The position numbers and the translations under genes were made by a program. The notes below the pieces were generated by a model. The model made no database searches. It worked only from the letters and a program-made list of their open reading frames with translations, and was not told the origin of the DNA. DNA of 38,777 nt from JBFWIW01 sp050253535 (GTDB lineage: Bacteria; Bacillota; Clostridia; Oscillospirales; Oscillospiraceae), in NCBI GenBank assembly GCA_050253535.1, contig JBFWIW010000024.1, forward strand, positions 1-38,777, in the 5' to 3' direction. This document shows positions 30,947-38,777 of this stretch, one piece after another; position 1 is the first letter of the stretch; the number at the start of each line of letters is the position of its first letter.

Positions 30947-31297
30947 TTGATACTTGTGAACTACATAGGTTCGATAATACTTATCACCCTCGGTCTTTAC
31001 ACCATTCTGATAAAGAAGAACTTCCTTAAGATTGTCATCGGGATGGGACTCATCGACTACGGTGTAAACCTTCTCATAGTCAGCATCGGCTTCAATGCGG
31101 GCGGAACGGCTCCGATATTCACGATAAGCGAGCTCGACCCCGGCGCGTTTTTCGTTGATCCCGTACCCCAGGCGCTCACACTGACCTCCATCGTCATCGG
31201 CGCGTGCGTAACGGCCATGGCTCTCTCCATAGTCATTAAAGTCAAGGAAAAATACGGCACTCTCGACGCCGATCAGGTAAGGAGGATCAAAGGATGA
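30947..31297 (+). CDS. mbhG: Mrp-antiporter-like membrane subunit C (MbhG/NuoK type)
   Basis: A 116-residue membrane protein of the NuoK/MrpC family with three hydrophobic segments and the LKIVIGMGLIDYGVNLLIV stretch. The start is TTG 30947 after GAGGTGAG. It overlaps the large antiporter gene by four bases. Confidence 0.88.
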   Translation: MILVNYIGSIILITLGLYTILIKKNFLKIVIGMGLIDYGVNLLIVSIGFNAGGTAPIFTISELDPGAFFVDPVPQALTLTSIVIGACVTAMALSIVIKVKEKYGTLDADQVRRIKG

Positions 31298-33210
31298 CAC
31301 AACACTTACCTATCCTTTCCATAATGGTCCTCTTTCTCGGCGCGTTTCTGACTGTCCTGTTCGGCAGCAAAAACAAGGTTTTACGCGGGATAATAGTCAC
31401 CGCGTCAATAGTTGCCTCCTCCCTTTTCATAGCGCTCCTAATAAAGCCCGTGATGATTGACGGGCAGGTTATTTCCTACTGGCTCGGCAACTGGGCGCCC
31501 GTCAATGGCTACGCCATCGGCATCGGCATCGAGGTTGACCAATTAAACCTCTTCTTCGCCATCCTCGTATCGCTCACAGTACTGCTCTCCGGAATATACT
31601 CCTTCAGATATACCGCCAGAGACGATACACTTGAGAAATACTACGTCCTCTATCTCATGCTCTCCGGCGGCGTTATGGGTCTCGTCCTTTCGGGCGACCT
31701 CTTCAACATGTTCGTCATGATAGAGATCATGACTTTCGCGGCGGTGGCGCTGACCGCTTTCCGCAACAACTCAAACGGCGCCCTGGAGGCTGCGTTCAAG
31801 TACCTCGTCATAGGCTCGATCGGGTCGTCCTTCGTCCTTACCGGTACGATACTTCTCTACTCGCAGCTCCATACGCTGAATCTCGCTCAGATGGCGGCGC
31901 TCCTCGCCGAAAAATCCAATCCGACGACCATCTTCGCCTTTGCGCTGCTGTTCACGGGCTTCAGCATTAAGTCCTTCATCGTCCCGTTCCACCCCGTCGC
32001 GGCGGACGCGTACATGACGGCCCCGGCGTCCGTCTCCATGCTGTTTTCCGGCATGGTGAACAAAGCCGGCGTTTACGGCCTTATAAGGCTGACCTACACT
32101 GTTTTTCAGGTCATGGGGCTCTCCTCCATGCAGTTCATAATGGTGTTTTTAGGCACGATAACAATGTTCGTGGGTGTCACGATGGCGCTCTCGCAGCATG
32201 ACTTCAAGCGCCTTCTCGCCTTTCACAGCATCTCGCAGATAGGCTATGTCATAACCGCCATAAGCCTCTCCACGGCGCTCGGCATAACCGGCGGCCTCTA
32301 CCACGCTATGAACCACACGCTCTTCAAGGGGCTCCTCTTTCTCTGCGCCGGCGCGGTATTCTATGCCGCCGGAACGACAGATTTGGACAGGCTCGGCGGA
32401 CTTGCGAAGAAAATGCCGCAGACGGCGGCCATCTTCCTCATCGGCGCGTTCTCGATATCCGGTATCCCGCCGTTCAACGGCTTTGTCTCAAAATGGCTGA
32501 TATATCAGGCTACATATGAAAAGGCGGCTGAGACAGGAAACATAGGCTACGCGCTGGTCACCATCATCGCTGTCGTCGTGTCTGTTATGACGCTCGCCTC
32601 CTTCATAAAGGTCTCTCAATCCGTGTTCTTCGGCCAGCTCCCGAAAGATTTTGAGAATATCAAGGAAGCACCGCTCTCCATGCGTATACCGATGTGGATA
32701 ATGGCAATACTTTGCATTGTAACCGGTATCTTACCGAAATTCGTTTCCGATTACCTTCTTACTCCCGCAACCAACGCCGTTCTGAATGTCGGCCAGTATA
32801 TCGATAAGATGATGGGATCCGGATACTTTGACTCAGCCACCGGAACTGTATATACGGTCCCCTCGGCAAACTACGCCCTCGCCGGATACTGGAACCCCGT
32901 CTCCTGGCTGATTCTCTTCGTCGTCATCCTCGCGGCATTCGCTCTCTTCGCTCTTCTCGGCAAGGGTTCCCGGGGCGATATGAACGAAGCTCCCGAACCC
33001 GAAGACTCCAAGTATGATACCTTTTTCGGCGGAGAAATGAACGAACGTTCCCATGTCGGCGGTTCAGATCTCTTCTGGGGCCTCAGATATAATCTCAGGC
33101 ATTACTTTGGATTTATGTACGGGGCACACAGCGGCGTCGTTAACGACTATGCCCTTTGGGCGGTCTGCGCGTCGGCTGTCATCATCGTATATATGTTCGT
33201 ATTCATATAA
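31294..33210 (+). CDS. mbhH: Large antiporter-like subunit (MbhH/MrpD/NuoN type), with long C-terminal extension
   Basis: The 638-residue protein is an ion-translocating subunit of the complex I/Mrp antiporter family with about 14 hydrophobic segments. Conserved stretches are NLFFAILVSLTVLLSGIYS, the Glu of LFNMFVMIEIMTFAAVA, KSFIVPFHPVAADAY with its Lys and Pro, and HAMNHTLFKGLLFLCAG. The antiporter core accounts for about the first 500 residues. The remaining 130 include a further hydrophobic segment, a charged segment (MNEAPEPEDSKYDTFFGGE) and a last hydrophobic helix. No separate mbhI gene exists between this and the next gene, so the tail may hold its role. The Shine-Dalgarno AAGGAGG is inside mbhG. 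Confidence 0.88.
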   Translation: MTQHLPILSIMVLFLGAFLTVLFGSKNKVLRGIIVTASIVASSLFIALLIKPVMIDGQVISYWLGNWAPVNGYAIGIGIEVDQLNLFFAILVSLTVLLSGIYSFRYTARDDTLEKYYVLYLMLSGGVMGLVLSGDLFNMFVMIEIMTFAAVALTAFRNNSNGALEAAFKYLVIGSIGSSFVLTGTILLYSQLHTLNLAQMAALLAEKSNPTTIFAFALLFTGFSIKSFIVPFHPVAADAYMTAPASVSMLFSGMVNKAGVYGLIRLTYTVFQVMGLSSMQFIMVFLGTITMFVGVTMALSQHDFKRLLAFHSISQIGYVITAISLSTALGITGGLYHAMNHTLFKGLLFLCAGAVFYAAGTTDLDRLGGLAKKMPQTAAIFLIGAFSISGIPPFNGFVSKWLIYQATYEKAAETGNIGYALVTIIAVVVSVMTLASFIKVSQSVFFGQLPKDFENIKEAPLSMRIPMWIMAILCIVTGILPKFVSDYLLTPATNAVLNVGQYIDKMMGSGYFDSATGTVYTVPSANYALAGYWNPVSWLILFVVILAAFALFALLGKGSRGDMNEAPEPEDSKYDTFFGGEMNERSHVGGSDLFWGLRYNLRHYFGFMYGAHSGVVNDYALWAVCASAVIIVYMFVFI

Positions 33211-33224
33211 GGAGGTGAAGGATA

Positions 33225-34190
33225 ATGGCAGAATTGGTATTGCTCAAACTTTTTTATGTTCTTGTTTTCCCCGGTTTTCTGTTTTGCAGCGCCGCCGGGC
33301 TTCTTCTTGCAGGCATTGACCGCAAGATCGTCGCCAGAATGCAGAAGCGCATAGGCCCGCCCATCCTTCAGCCCTTCTATGATTTCATGAAGCTCATGGG
33401 CAAGGAAACGATAATCCCCCGCGCCGCCGCCAAGAAGGTCTATCTGGCAGCTCCGGTCATCGGATTTGTGAGCCTTGTCGTAACGGCGCTCTTTATCCCG
33501 GTGTTCGGCTTCTCCGCTTTCTCCGGCATTGCAGACCTTATAGTTATACTGTACCTGCTCACGATCCCGGCCGTCGCAATCATTATGGGCGGCGCAGCCT
33601 CCGGCTCGCCCTATGCCGGCGTCGGCATATCGCGCGAAATGGTCGCCATCATGTCCTATGAACTGCCGCTTATCGTTGTTCTGCTTACTGTCGCCAAAAA
33701 AGTAAGCCTCTCCCTTGACATCGGGTTTACCTTCTCCATGGCGGATATAACGCAGTACCAGATAGCTTACGGCTCACTTATTACCAAATGGAGCATGATC
33801 CCGGCGGCTATCGCGATGCTCCTCATAATCCCCGCGGAAGCTGGTAGCCACCCGTTCGACATAGCGGAGGCGGAGACAGAGATTTGCGAGGGTCCGCTCG
33901 TAGAGTATAGCGGCGCACCCCTAGGCATGTTCAAACTCAACCATGCCATCAAGATGTTTATAATGACGGCCCTCTTCTCTTCCCTGTTCCTCGGTGGCGC
34001 GGGCACCGGCATAATCGCCGTCGACGCGCTTCTGCTCGTCCTTGTCTGCGCCTGCGTAACGGTTCTTTGCATGACGCTTATCCATGCCGTCACGGCGAGG
34101 CTCAAGGTCGAGGTCTTGTTCAAGTTTTACTGGCGGATCGTGACGGGACTTGCTCTCTTAAGCCTTATACTCGTCTGGATCGGACTTTGA
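33225..34190 (+). CDS. mbhM: Hydrogenase membrane anchor subunit (MbhM/EchB/NuoH type)
   Basis: The 321-residue membrane protein is related to complex I NuoH and links the catalytic arm to the ion-pumping membrane arm. Visible landmarks are DRKIVARMQKRIGPP and the acidic quinone-site-like loop IPAEAGSHPFDIAEAETEICEG followed by VEYSG. About eight hydrophobic segments. AAGGAGGTG precedes the ATG at 33225. Its gene order differs from the archaeal mbh operon, where it sits next to last. Confidence 0.9.
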   Translation: MAELVLLKLFYVLVFPGFLFCSAAGLLLAGIDRKIVARMQKRIGPPILQPFYDFMKLMGKETIIPRAAAKKVYLAAPVIGFVSLVVTALFIPVFGFSAFSGIADLIVILYLLTIPAVAIIMGGAASGSPYAGVGISREMVAIMSYELPLIVVLLTVAKKVSLSLDIGFTFSMADITQYQIAYGSLITKWSMIPAAIAMLLIIPAEAGSHPFDIAEAETEICEGPLVEYSGAPLGMFKLNHAIKMFIMTALFSSLFLGGAGTGIIAVDALLLVLVCACVTVLCMTLIHAVTARLKVEVLFKFYWRIVTGLALLSLILVWIGL

Positions 34191-34202
34191 GGATGGTGAG
34201 AT

Positions 34203-34646
34203 ATGTTTAAGAAACTGATCGCAAACAGCACGGCAAAATCGCCGTGGCTATATCATATTAACGCAGGCTCCTGCAACGGCTGCGACATCGAGCTCGTCTC
34301 CGTCGTGACGCCGAGGTATGACGCCGAGCGCATGGGCTTCAAGCTCACTGGTACGCCGAGACACGCCGACATCGTGGTCATCTCCGGCCCTATCACCGCG
34401 CAGTCGAAGGACAGGCTGGCAAGGACACTCTCTCAGATTCCGGAACCCCGTGTCGTTGTCTCACTGGGTTCCTGTCCCAAATCCGGGAACGTCTTCAAGG
34501 GTGGTTATTCAATAGACGGACCGCTCGACAAGCACGTCAAGGTAGACGTAACCGTCGCCGGCTGCCCGCCCAAGCCTGAGGCCATAATTGACGGCCTTGC
34601 GCTTGCCGCACAGATACTCAAAAAGAAGAGGGAGGAAATGAAATAA
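34203..34646 (+). CDS. mbhJ: [NiFe] hydrogenase small subunit (MbhJ/EchC/NuoB type)
   Basis: The 147-residue protein holds the proximal [4Fe-4S] cluster next to the active site. Its four cluster Cys residues are in SCNGCD, GSCP and GCPPKP. Such short small subunits with one cluster are typical of group 4 hydrogenases. It overlaps the ferredoxin-like gene by one base. Confidence 0.93.
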   Translation: MFKKLIANSTAKSPWLYHINAGSCNGCDIELVSVVTPRYDAERMGFKLTGTPRHADIVVISGPITAQSKDRLARTLSQIPEPRVVVSLGSCPKSGNVFKGGYSIDGPLDKHVKVDVTVAGCPPKPEAIIDGLALAAQILKKKREEMK

Positions 34647-35119
34647 TGAGCTTTCAGTTTCCTTTTCTTAAAGAAGCCCTATCCCAGCTGTTTTCAAAAC
34701 CAAGTACGGAGCGATATCCTTTTGTAAAAAAGGAGGCTCCGGAGGGCTATAGGGGTAAATTAGCGTTTCATCCGGAAAAGTGCATAAACTGCGGCCTTTG
34801 TATAAGAGTGTGTTCTCCCGCCGCCATCACTAAATCCATAGAGAAAACGGAAGAGGGCGACCGCATCACTATGTCCTTTGATCTCACCTCCTGCACTTTC
34901 TGCCAGATGTGCGCGGACTTCTGTTCCAAAAGCGCCATCGAAATGACGCGCGAATACTCGATGGTCGCGGAGGACGCCAAAGACCTTATTGTCACCGGTA
35001 CCTTCATAAAGACCCCGCCGGTAAAGAAGGCCCCTCCAGCGCCAAAACCGGTTCCCGCTGAAGCACCGGCTCCCGTTGACAGTAAGATGGAAGAGCCAAA
35101 GTGCGACGCGGATCAATAG
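34646..35119 (+). CDS. mbhN: Two-cluster ferredoxin-like subunit (MbhN/EchF/NuoI type)
   Basis: The 157-residue protein has two [4Fe-4S] motifs: CINCGLCIRVCSPA (about residues 48-61) and CTFCQMCADFCSKS (about 84-97). It is the electron entry from ferredoxin to the catalytic subunits. The final 35 residues form a Pro/Ala/Lys-rich tail, uncommon in this subunit. It is the last gene of the cluster and is followed by a 21-base-pair terminator. Confidence 0.93.
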   Translation: MSFQFPFLKEALSQLFSKPSTERYPFVKKEAPEGYRGKLAFHPEKCINCGLCIRVCSPAAITKSIEKTEEGDRITMSFDLTSCTFCQMCADFCSKSAIEMTREYSMVAEDAKDLIVTGTFIKTPPVKKAPPAPKPVPAEAPAPVDSKMEEPKCDADQ

Positions 35120-35167
35120 ACCTTTATCGCAGGCAGATTTTTTACATATATCAATGCTTCTGCGCAA

Positions 35168-35213
35168 ACAAACAGAGGGCATCGGGCGAAAGCGCCCGAT
35201 GCCCTCTGTTTGT
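35168..35213 (+). terminator. Strong terminator of the hydrogenase cluster
   Basis: Arms 35168-35188 and 35193-35213 pair perfectly over 21 bases around a 4-base loop. It lies 49 bases after the mbhN stop and is followed by CTAAATG; the terminal arm is rich in T (TTTGT). It also faces the leftward metal-sensor gene. Confidence 0.85.
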
Positions 35214-35321
35214 CTAAATGTCCGTCTGTCGCCTCTTCGTCCTTTCGATGAGCGAAAGAATACGAAGAATGTTCTTCGTCAACCGAAAGAGGACGCACAG
35301 CGTTTGCCGTGTGTCCTCTTT

Positions 35322-35663
35322 TTACTTCATCAGCATATCGATGGCTTTATTCAGTTCCTCTATCGCTTCCATATCGCCTGTTTCTACGGCGTCGATGAGG
35401 CAGTTGTCTATGTGGTCCTTTAAAATTATCCGGCAGGTACCGTTAAGCGCGGACTGTACCGCCGCGAGCTGTATGAGCACCTCTGAGCAGTCACGTCCGT
35501 CCTCTACCATGCGCTTTACCGCGGCGAGATGGCCTATGGCTTTCGACAGGCGATTCTGCACCGCTTTCGTATTCTTATGCGTGTGTGTATGCTTTCCGTG
35601 AACATGCTCGGCCTCTTCTCCGCCGTGTTCCGGATGATGATAGCGGATGCCCATTTCCTCCAT
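35322..35663 (-). CDS. CsoR/RcnR-family metal sensor with InrS-type ligand set
   Basis: The 113-residue all-helical repressor has Cys59, His84 and Cys88, spaced 25 and 4 residues, the copper/nickel ligand pattern of the family. A His lies exactly 32 residues before Cys59 (His27). The spacing 32-25-4 equals that of the nickel sensor InrS (His21, Cys53, His78, Cys82), so nickel sensing is plausible. The N-terminal 29 residues hold nine His, more than usual. A further Cys77 is present. It is placed opposite the hydrogenase cluster and is divergent from proB. GGAG precedes the ATG at 35663. Copper sensing remains possible. Confidence 0.85.
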   Translation of the reverse strand: MEEMGIRYHHPEHGGEEAEHVHGKHTHTHKNTKAVQNRLSKAIGHLAAVKRMVEDGRDCSEVLIQLAAVQSALNGTCRIILKDHIDNCLIDAVETGDMEAIEELNKAIDMLMK

Positions 35664-35738
35664 ATGTTCATCTCCTTATATAACCTGCTACTATATGCCC
35701 GCCGGCCCGTCCCTCGCTGCGGCTGCAACTTTAGCCCT

Positions 35739-35755
35739 TGTCCACTGAGTGGTCA
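35739..35755. promoter_or_regulatory. Near-perfect palindrome in the metal-sensor leader
   Basis: A 17-base inverted repeat around CCACTGAGTGG (7 of 8 pairs) lies between the sensor promoter and its gene. The position suits autoregulation, but it lacks the G-tract symmetry usual for CsoR/RcnR operators. Confidence 0.35.
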
Positions 35756-35785
35756 GATGCGCATATAATAACTTTTTTTACGGTT

Positions 35786-35814
35786 ATTATACAATACGGC
35801 GCGCATTTTGGCAA
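35786..35814 (-). promoter_or_regulatory. Promoter of the metal-sensor gene
   Basis: On the minus strand TTGCCA (35809-35814) and TATAAT (35786-35791) are 17 bases apart, giving a leader of about 115 bases. Confidence 0.65.
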
Positions 35815-35826
35815 ACGTATATAGCC

Positions 35827-35855
35827 TTGCAAAAAAAAAGGTAATATAATATAAT
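35827..35855 (+). promoter_or_regulatory. Promoter of proBA
   Basis: TTGCAA (35827-35832) and TATAAT (35850-35855) with 17-base spacing lie about 45 bases before proB. Confidence 0.65.
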
Positions 35856-35899
35856 CCAAAGTGATATCAAACTTTTTTCCAATGAAAGGACAACGGCGG

Positions 35900-36691
35900 A
35901 TGAAGAGCTTTAAAGACGCAAAGCGTATCGTGATAAAGGTGGGCTCGAGCTCGCTTACTTATGAGACGGGTATGTTAAATATAAGGATGTTCGAGAGGCT
36001 GTGCAAGCTTTTGGCGGATGTACGCAACTCGGGAAGAGAGATTATCCTTGTCTCCTCCGGCGCCATCCCTGTCGGCATGTCGAAGCTCGGTTTAAAGGCG
36101 CGCCCGCAAACCCTGCCGGAAAAGCAGGCTGCCGCCGCCGTGGGCCAGTGCGAGCTGATGTATATGTATGACAAGCAGCTAAAGGAATATCACCACAAAG
36201 TAGCTCAGGTGCTCCTCACGCGGGATGTCGTGGAGCAATCCATTCGCAAAGAGCTTGTTCAGAATACCTTTGAAAGCCTTCTGGGCATGGGCGCCATGCC
36301 CATTGTTAACGAAAACGACACCGTGGCCGTTGAGGAGATCGAGTTCGGCGATAACGATACGCTCAGCGCAATCGTCGCCTCTCTCACTCACGCCGACGGA
36401 CTCGTTATTCTGAGCGATATCGACGGGCTCTTTGAAAAAGACCCCGCGCGGTATCCCGGCGCTAGGCTCATTGAACACGTTTCCGAGATAGACGAACATA
36501 TTGAGGAAATCGCCGGCGGCGTCGGTTCCAACCGCGGTACCGGCGGCATGGTTACTAAGATAGCCGCGGCAAAAATCTGTTTTGAAAATGACTGCGCTAT
36601 GGCCATACTAAACAGCGCCAATATGGAAAAGCTGTATGATCTTCTGGACGGCGAGTCCGTCGGAACGGTATTTATGAAGGAGGGCATATGA
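35900..36691 (+). CDS. proB: Glutamate 5-kinase
   Basis: The 263-residue enzyme performs the first step of proline synthesis, ATP-dependent phosphorylation of glutamate. It has the amino-acid kinase fold with VIKVGSSSL, LVSSGAIPVGM, FGDNDTLSAIVA and SNRGTGGMVTKIAAA. The C-terminal PUA domain found in E. coli ProB is absent, as in many Firmicutes. Start ATG 35900 is chosen because AAAGGAC lies eight bases upstream; in-frame starts at 35861 and 35882 have none. It overlaps proA by four bases. Confidence 0.94.
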   Translation: MKSFKDAKRIVIKVGSSSLTYETGMLNIRMFERLCKLLADVRNSGREIILVSSGAIPVGMSKLGLKARPQTLPEKQAAAAVGQCELMYMYDKQLKEYHHKVAQVLLTRDVVEQSIRKELVQNTFESLLGMGAMPIVNENDTVAVEEIEFGDNDTLSAIVASLTHADGLVILSDIDGLFEKDPARYPGARLIEHVSEIDEHIEEIAGGVGSNRGTGGMVTKIAAAKICFENDCAMAILNSANMEKLYDLLDGESVGTVFMKEGI

Positions 36692-37932
36692 CAGATCTTA
36701 TAGCAATGGGAAAGGCCGCGAGAGAAGCTGCGGTATTTCTCGCACAGGCTCCAAGCGGGACAAAGGACGCCGCGCTGGAGGCAATATCTAAGGCTCTTAT
36801 TGAAAACACAAACACAATCCTTGCGGCAAACGCCGCCGATCTTGACGCCGCCCGCAAAAACGGCATGTCCGTATCCATGCTCGATCGTCTGGCGCTCACG
36901 GCATCCCGCCTTGAAGGGATTGCAAATGCGGTAATTAAGGTGAAAAACCTGCCCGATCCCGTGGGCGAAGTAACGCTTGAAGCCACCATTGAGAAGGGTC
37001 TGAAACTAAGGCGCGTGCGCGTACCCCTCGGCGTCATCGGAATAATATTCGAGGCGCGCCCCAACGTCACGGTCGACTCGGCAGTCCTCTGCCTCAAATC
37101 CGGCAACGCTGTGATCCTGCGCGGCGGAAAAGAAATGATAAATTCGAATATAGAACTTGAGCGCGTGATGCGCGGCGCTCTGCGCTCTGTCGGCGTTCCG
37201 GAGGCAGCCGTCTCCGTCCTGCACGACACCAGCCGCGAGACGGCGCGCGAAATGATGCGCCTTCGCGATTATATTGACCTCCTTATCCCCCGCGGCGGCG
37301 GCGGACTTATTAAAAGTGTCATTGAAAACGCCACGGTGCCGGTGATACAGACCGGAGTCGGAAACTGCCACGTATATATTGACCGCGCCGCCGACCTTGA
37401 AATGGCGGTCAATATCATTTATAACGCAAAGACGAGCCGCGTGTCCGTCTGCAACGCGGCGGAAACGCTGCTTGTTCACCGCGACGTGGCTGACGTTTTC
37501 CTGCCTATGGCTAAAGCCCTTCTCGACAAGAAAAATGTCGAGCTCCGCTGCTGTGAGAGGGCCCGCACGATCCTCCCCGGCACTAAAGCCGCGACGGAAG
37601 AGGATTACGCAACGGAGTTCAGCGACTATATCCTCGCCGTCCGTGTGGTGGACTCTCTTGACGAAGCTATAGCGCATATTGCAAAATACACGACATATCA
37701 CAGCGAGGCGATCGTAACCGGGGATAAACAGGCCGCTGAAGCGTTTACACACCGCGTGGATGCCGCAGCGGTCTATGTAAACGCCTCGACCCGCTTTACG
37801 GACGGCGAGATGTTCGGCTTCGGCGCAGAAATAGGCATATCCACACAAAAAATGCACGCGCGCGGTCCGATGGGCCTCCCCGAACTCTGCTCCTATAAAT
37901 ACATCGTTCACGGAAACGGGCAGATTCGTTAA
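36688..37932 (+). CDS. proA: Gamma-glutamyl phosphate reductase
   Basis: The 414-residue NADPH-dependent enzyme makes glutamate semialdehyde, the second step of proline synthesis. It belongs to the aldehyde dehydrogenase superfamily: GVIGIIFEARPNVTVDSA, LIPRGGGGLI, the catalytic Cys in SVCNAAETLL, and the late GEMFGFGAEIGIST. It is complete, and its ATG overlaps the proB stop (ATGA). proC is not in the window. Confidence 0.95.
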   Translation: MTDLIAMGKAAREAAVFLAQAPSGTKDAALEAISKALIENTNTILAANAADLDAARKNGMSVSMLDRLALTASRLEGIANAVIKVKNLPDPVGEVTLEATIEKGLKLRRVRVPLGVIGIIFEARPNVTVDSAVLCLKSGNAVILRGGKEMINSNIELERVMRGALRSVGVPEAAVSVLHDTSRETAREMMRLRDYIDLLIPRGGGGLIKSVIENATVPVIQTGVGNCHVYIDRAADLEMAVNIIYNAKTSRVSVCNAAETLLVHRDVADVFLPMAKALLDKKNVELRCCERARTILPGTKAATEEDYATEFSDYILAVRVVDSLDEAIAHIAKYTTYHSEAIVTGDKQAAEAFTHRVDAAAVYVNASTRFTDGEMFGFGAEIGISTQKMHARGPMGLPELCSYKYIVHGNGQIR

Positions 37933-37987
37933 TAAGAAAAAACAAGGTGCATCCGATTTATTGAAAATTTTATGACGGAGGGCCTAT

Positions 37988-38777
37988 ATGAAACTTGTTA
38001 AGTGCACACCCTATGTGACCCGGACGCCGGACCCCGACCAGGGCGGAGCGATCTTCACCTTTGTGAAGCTTGAGACCGATGAAGGCGTCGTCGGCTGGGG
38101 AGAAACCGAATTGCAGCACACCTTTTATCAGTGTTATAGGGCCTATCCCCCTCTGGTAAGCGACATTTTCGACTTCTTCCTCAAAGGCGAGGACGCACTT
38201 GACCGCGAGCGTCTCAAGAGAAAACTCTACAACAAATTCTCCTGCTTCCATCCGGATATGTTCACGGGCAGCATAATAAGCGCGTTCGACATGGCCCTCT
38301 GGGACATCGCAGGCAAGGTTGCTAATCTGCCTGTCTATCAGCTTCTGGGCGGAAAATACCGCGATAAGCTCCGCGCCTACACCTACATATATCCCGCCCC
38401 CGGCGATAAGGAGTTCTTATGGGACAGCTGGATAAACCCGGATCACGTCCTCCGTAACAGCGAGAGATACCTGGAGCGCGGCTGGACGGCCTTAAAATAC
38501 GACCCCATAAAACAGGGCGACCCGTCGGGCCTGCCCGCCTCCCCCTGGGAGCTCACGATGCGCGAATACCACAGTGCGGAGCGCTCGCTTGACATGATGC
38601 GGAAGCGGTTCGGCCAGGATGTTGACATCCTTGTCGGAACACACGGACAGCTGACCACGGCATCCGCAATCCGCTTCGGAAAAATGCTGGAAAACTACGA
38701 GGTCATGTGGTTTGAGGAGCCCGTATTGCCCGAAAACACCAAGGAGATGGCAAAGGTCGCCCACGCCGTGCATGTCC
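37988..38777 (+). CDS. Enolase-superfamily sugar-acid dehydratase (3' partial)
   Basis: The first 263 residues are present and the frame runs off the window edge. The capping domain (residues 1-120) and part of the barrel are seen, with the Lys in LKYDP, the T-H-G stretch VGTHGQ at the position of the DgoD catalytic His, and the metal Glu in WFEEPVLPE. This resembles DgoD-like aldonate dehydratases and the other dehydratase of the window, though the two are not close copies. ATG 37988 is preceded by GGAGGG. It starts 55 bases after proA and may belong to a separate unit. Confidence 0.82.
   Translation, partial: MKLVKCTPYVTRTPDPDQGGAIFTFVKLETDEGVVGWGETELQHTFYQCYRAYPPLVSDIFDFFLKGEDALDRERLKRKLYNKFSCFHPDMFTGSIISAFDMALWDIAGKVANLPVYQLLGGKYRDKLRAYTYIYPAPGDKEFLWDSWINPDHVLRNSERYLERGWTALKYDPIKQGDPSGLPASPWELTMREYHSAERSLDMMRKRFGQDVDILVGTHGQLTTASAIRFGKMLENYEVMWFEEPVLPENTKEMAKVAHAVHV

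Noticed and set aside
37006..37911. 301-residue minus-strand frame opposite proA
   Set aside because: Shadow of the highly conserved proA gene; no ribosome site.
1..38777. CRISPR array
   Set aside because: No series of regularly spaced direct repeats and no cas gene was seen anywhere in the window.

Overview
The window looks like chromosome of an anaerobic, endospore-forming Clostridia (Firmicutes); a member of the Oscillospirales is a reasonable guess, but the genus cannot be read from this sequence. The reasons are the 3' half of a sporulation sigma-K gene cut by a skin-type element, Firmicute-style Shine-Dalgarno sites with many GTG/TTG starts, consensus sigma-A promoters, a secreted DUF3888-like protein and an anaerobic energy-converting [NiFe] hydrogenase.

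Layout. (1) 1-1588: the right end of a skin-like sigK-intervening element, namely a large serine recombinase (5' end outside the window), a recombination core and the sigK C-terminal coding part. (2) 1621-1765: a 145-bp element with terminal inverted repeats (MITE-like). (3) 1851-9874: a cassette closed at both ends by palindromic terminators. Leftward it carries a solo histidine ammonia-lyase and two small genes resembling the two domains of cucumopine synthase (cyclophilin-like DUF3830 and a helical bundle), plus a LysR regulator. Rightward it carries a complete PotABCD-type ABC importer. (4) 9896-14954: a leftward pentulose operon (cupin protein, FGGY L-xylulokinase-like kinase, AraD, UlaE) and a divergent FucU mutarotase. 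(5) 15200-17010: an EamA permease and an HpcH/HpaI aldolase. (6) 17202-17633: tRNA-Met, tRNA-Glu and tRNA-Val with strong promoters and hairpins, followed by an AT-richer island with a secreted DUF3888-like protein. (7) 18827-21318: an enolase-superfamily sugar-acid dehydratase and an OFA-type MFS transporter. (8) 21467-35213: one long rightward cluster, hypFCDE, two hydrogenase catalytic-module genes, hypAB, a Mrp-antiporter-like membrane module and the remaining hydrogenase subunits, ended by a 21-bp-stem terminator. (9) 35322-35663: a CsoR/RcnR/InrS-family metal sensor on the opposite strand. (10) 35900-37932: proB-proA. (11) 37988 to the end: a second enolase-superfamily dehydratase, cut by the window edge.

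How they work together. The 13.5-kb hydrogenase cluster encodes a ferredoxin-linked, Mrp-coupled group 4 [NiFe] hydrogenase of the Mbh type with its HypA-F maturation set. It would take electrons from reduced ferredoxin, evolve H2 and pump ions. The sugar and sugar-acid genes would supply carbon and reductant. The adjacent sensor has a His-Cys-His-Cys ligand set with the spacing of the nickel sensor InrS, so a nickel link is plausible. The hutH / cucumopine-synthase-like / PotABCD cassette is the most likely undescribed system: by inference, uptake and breakdown (or synthesis) of a histidine-derived opine-like compound.
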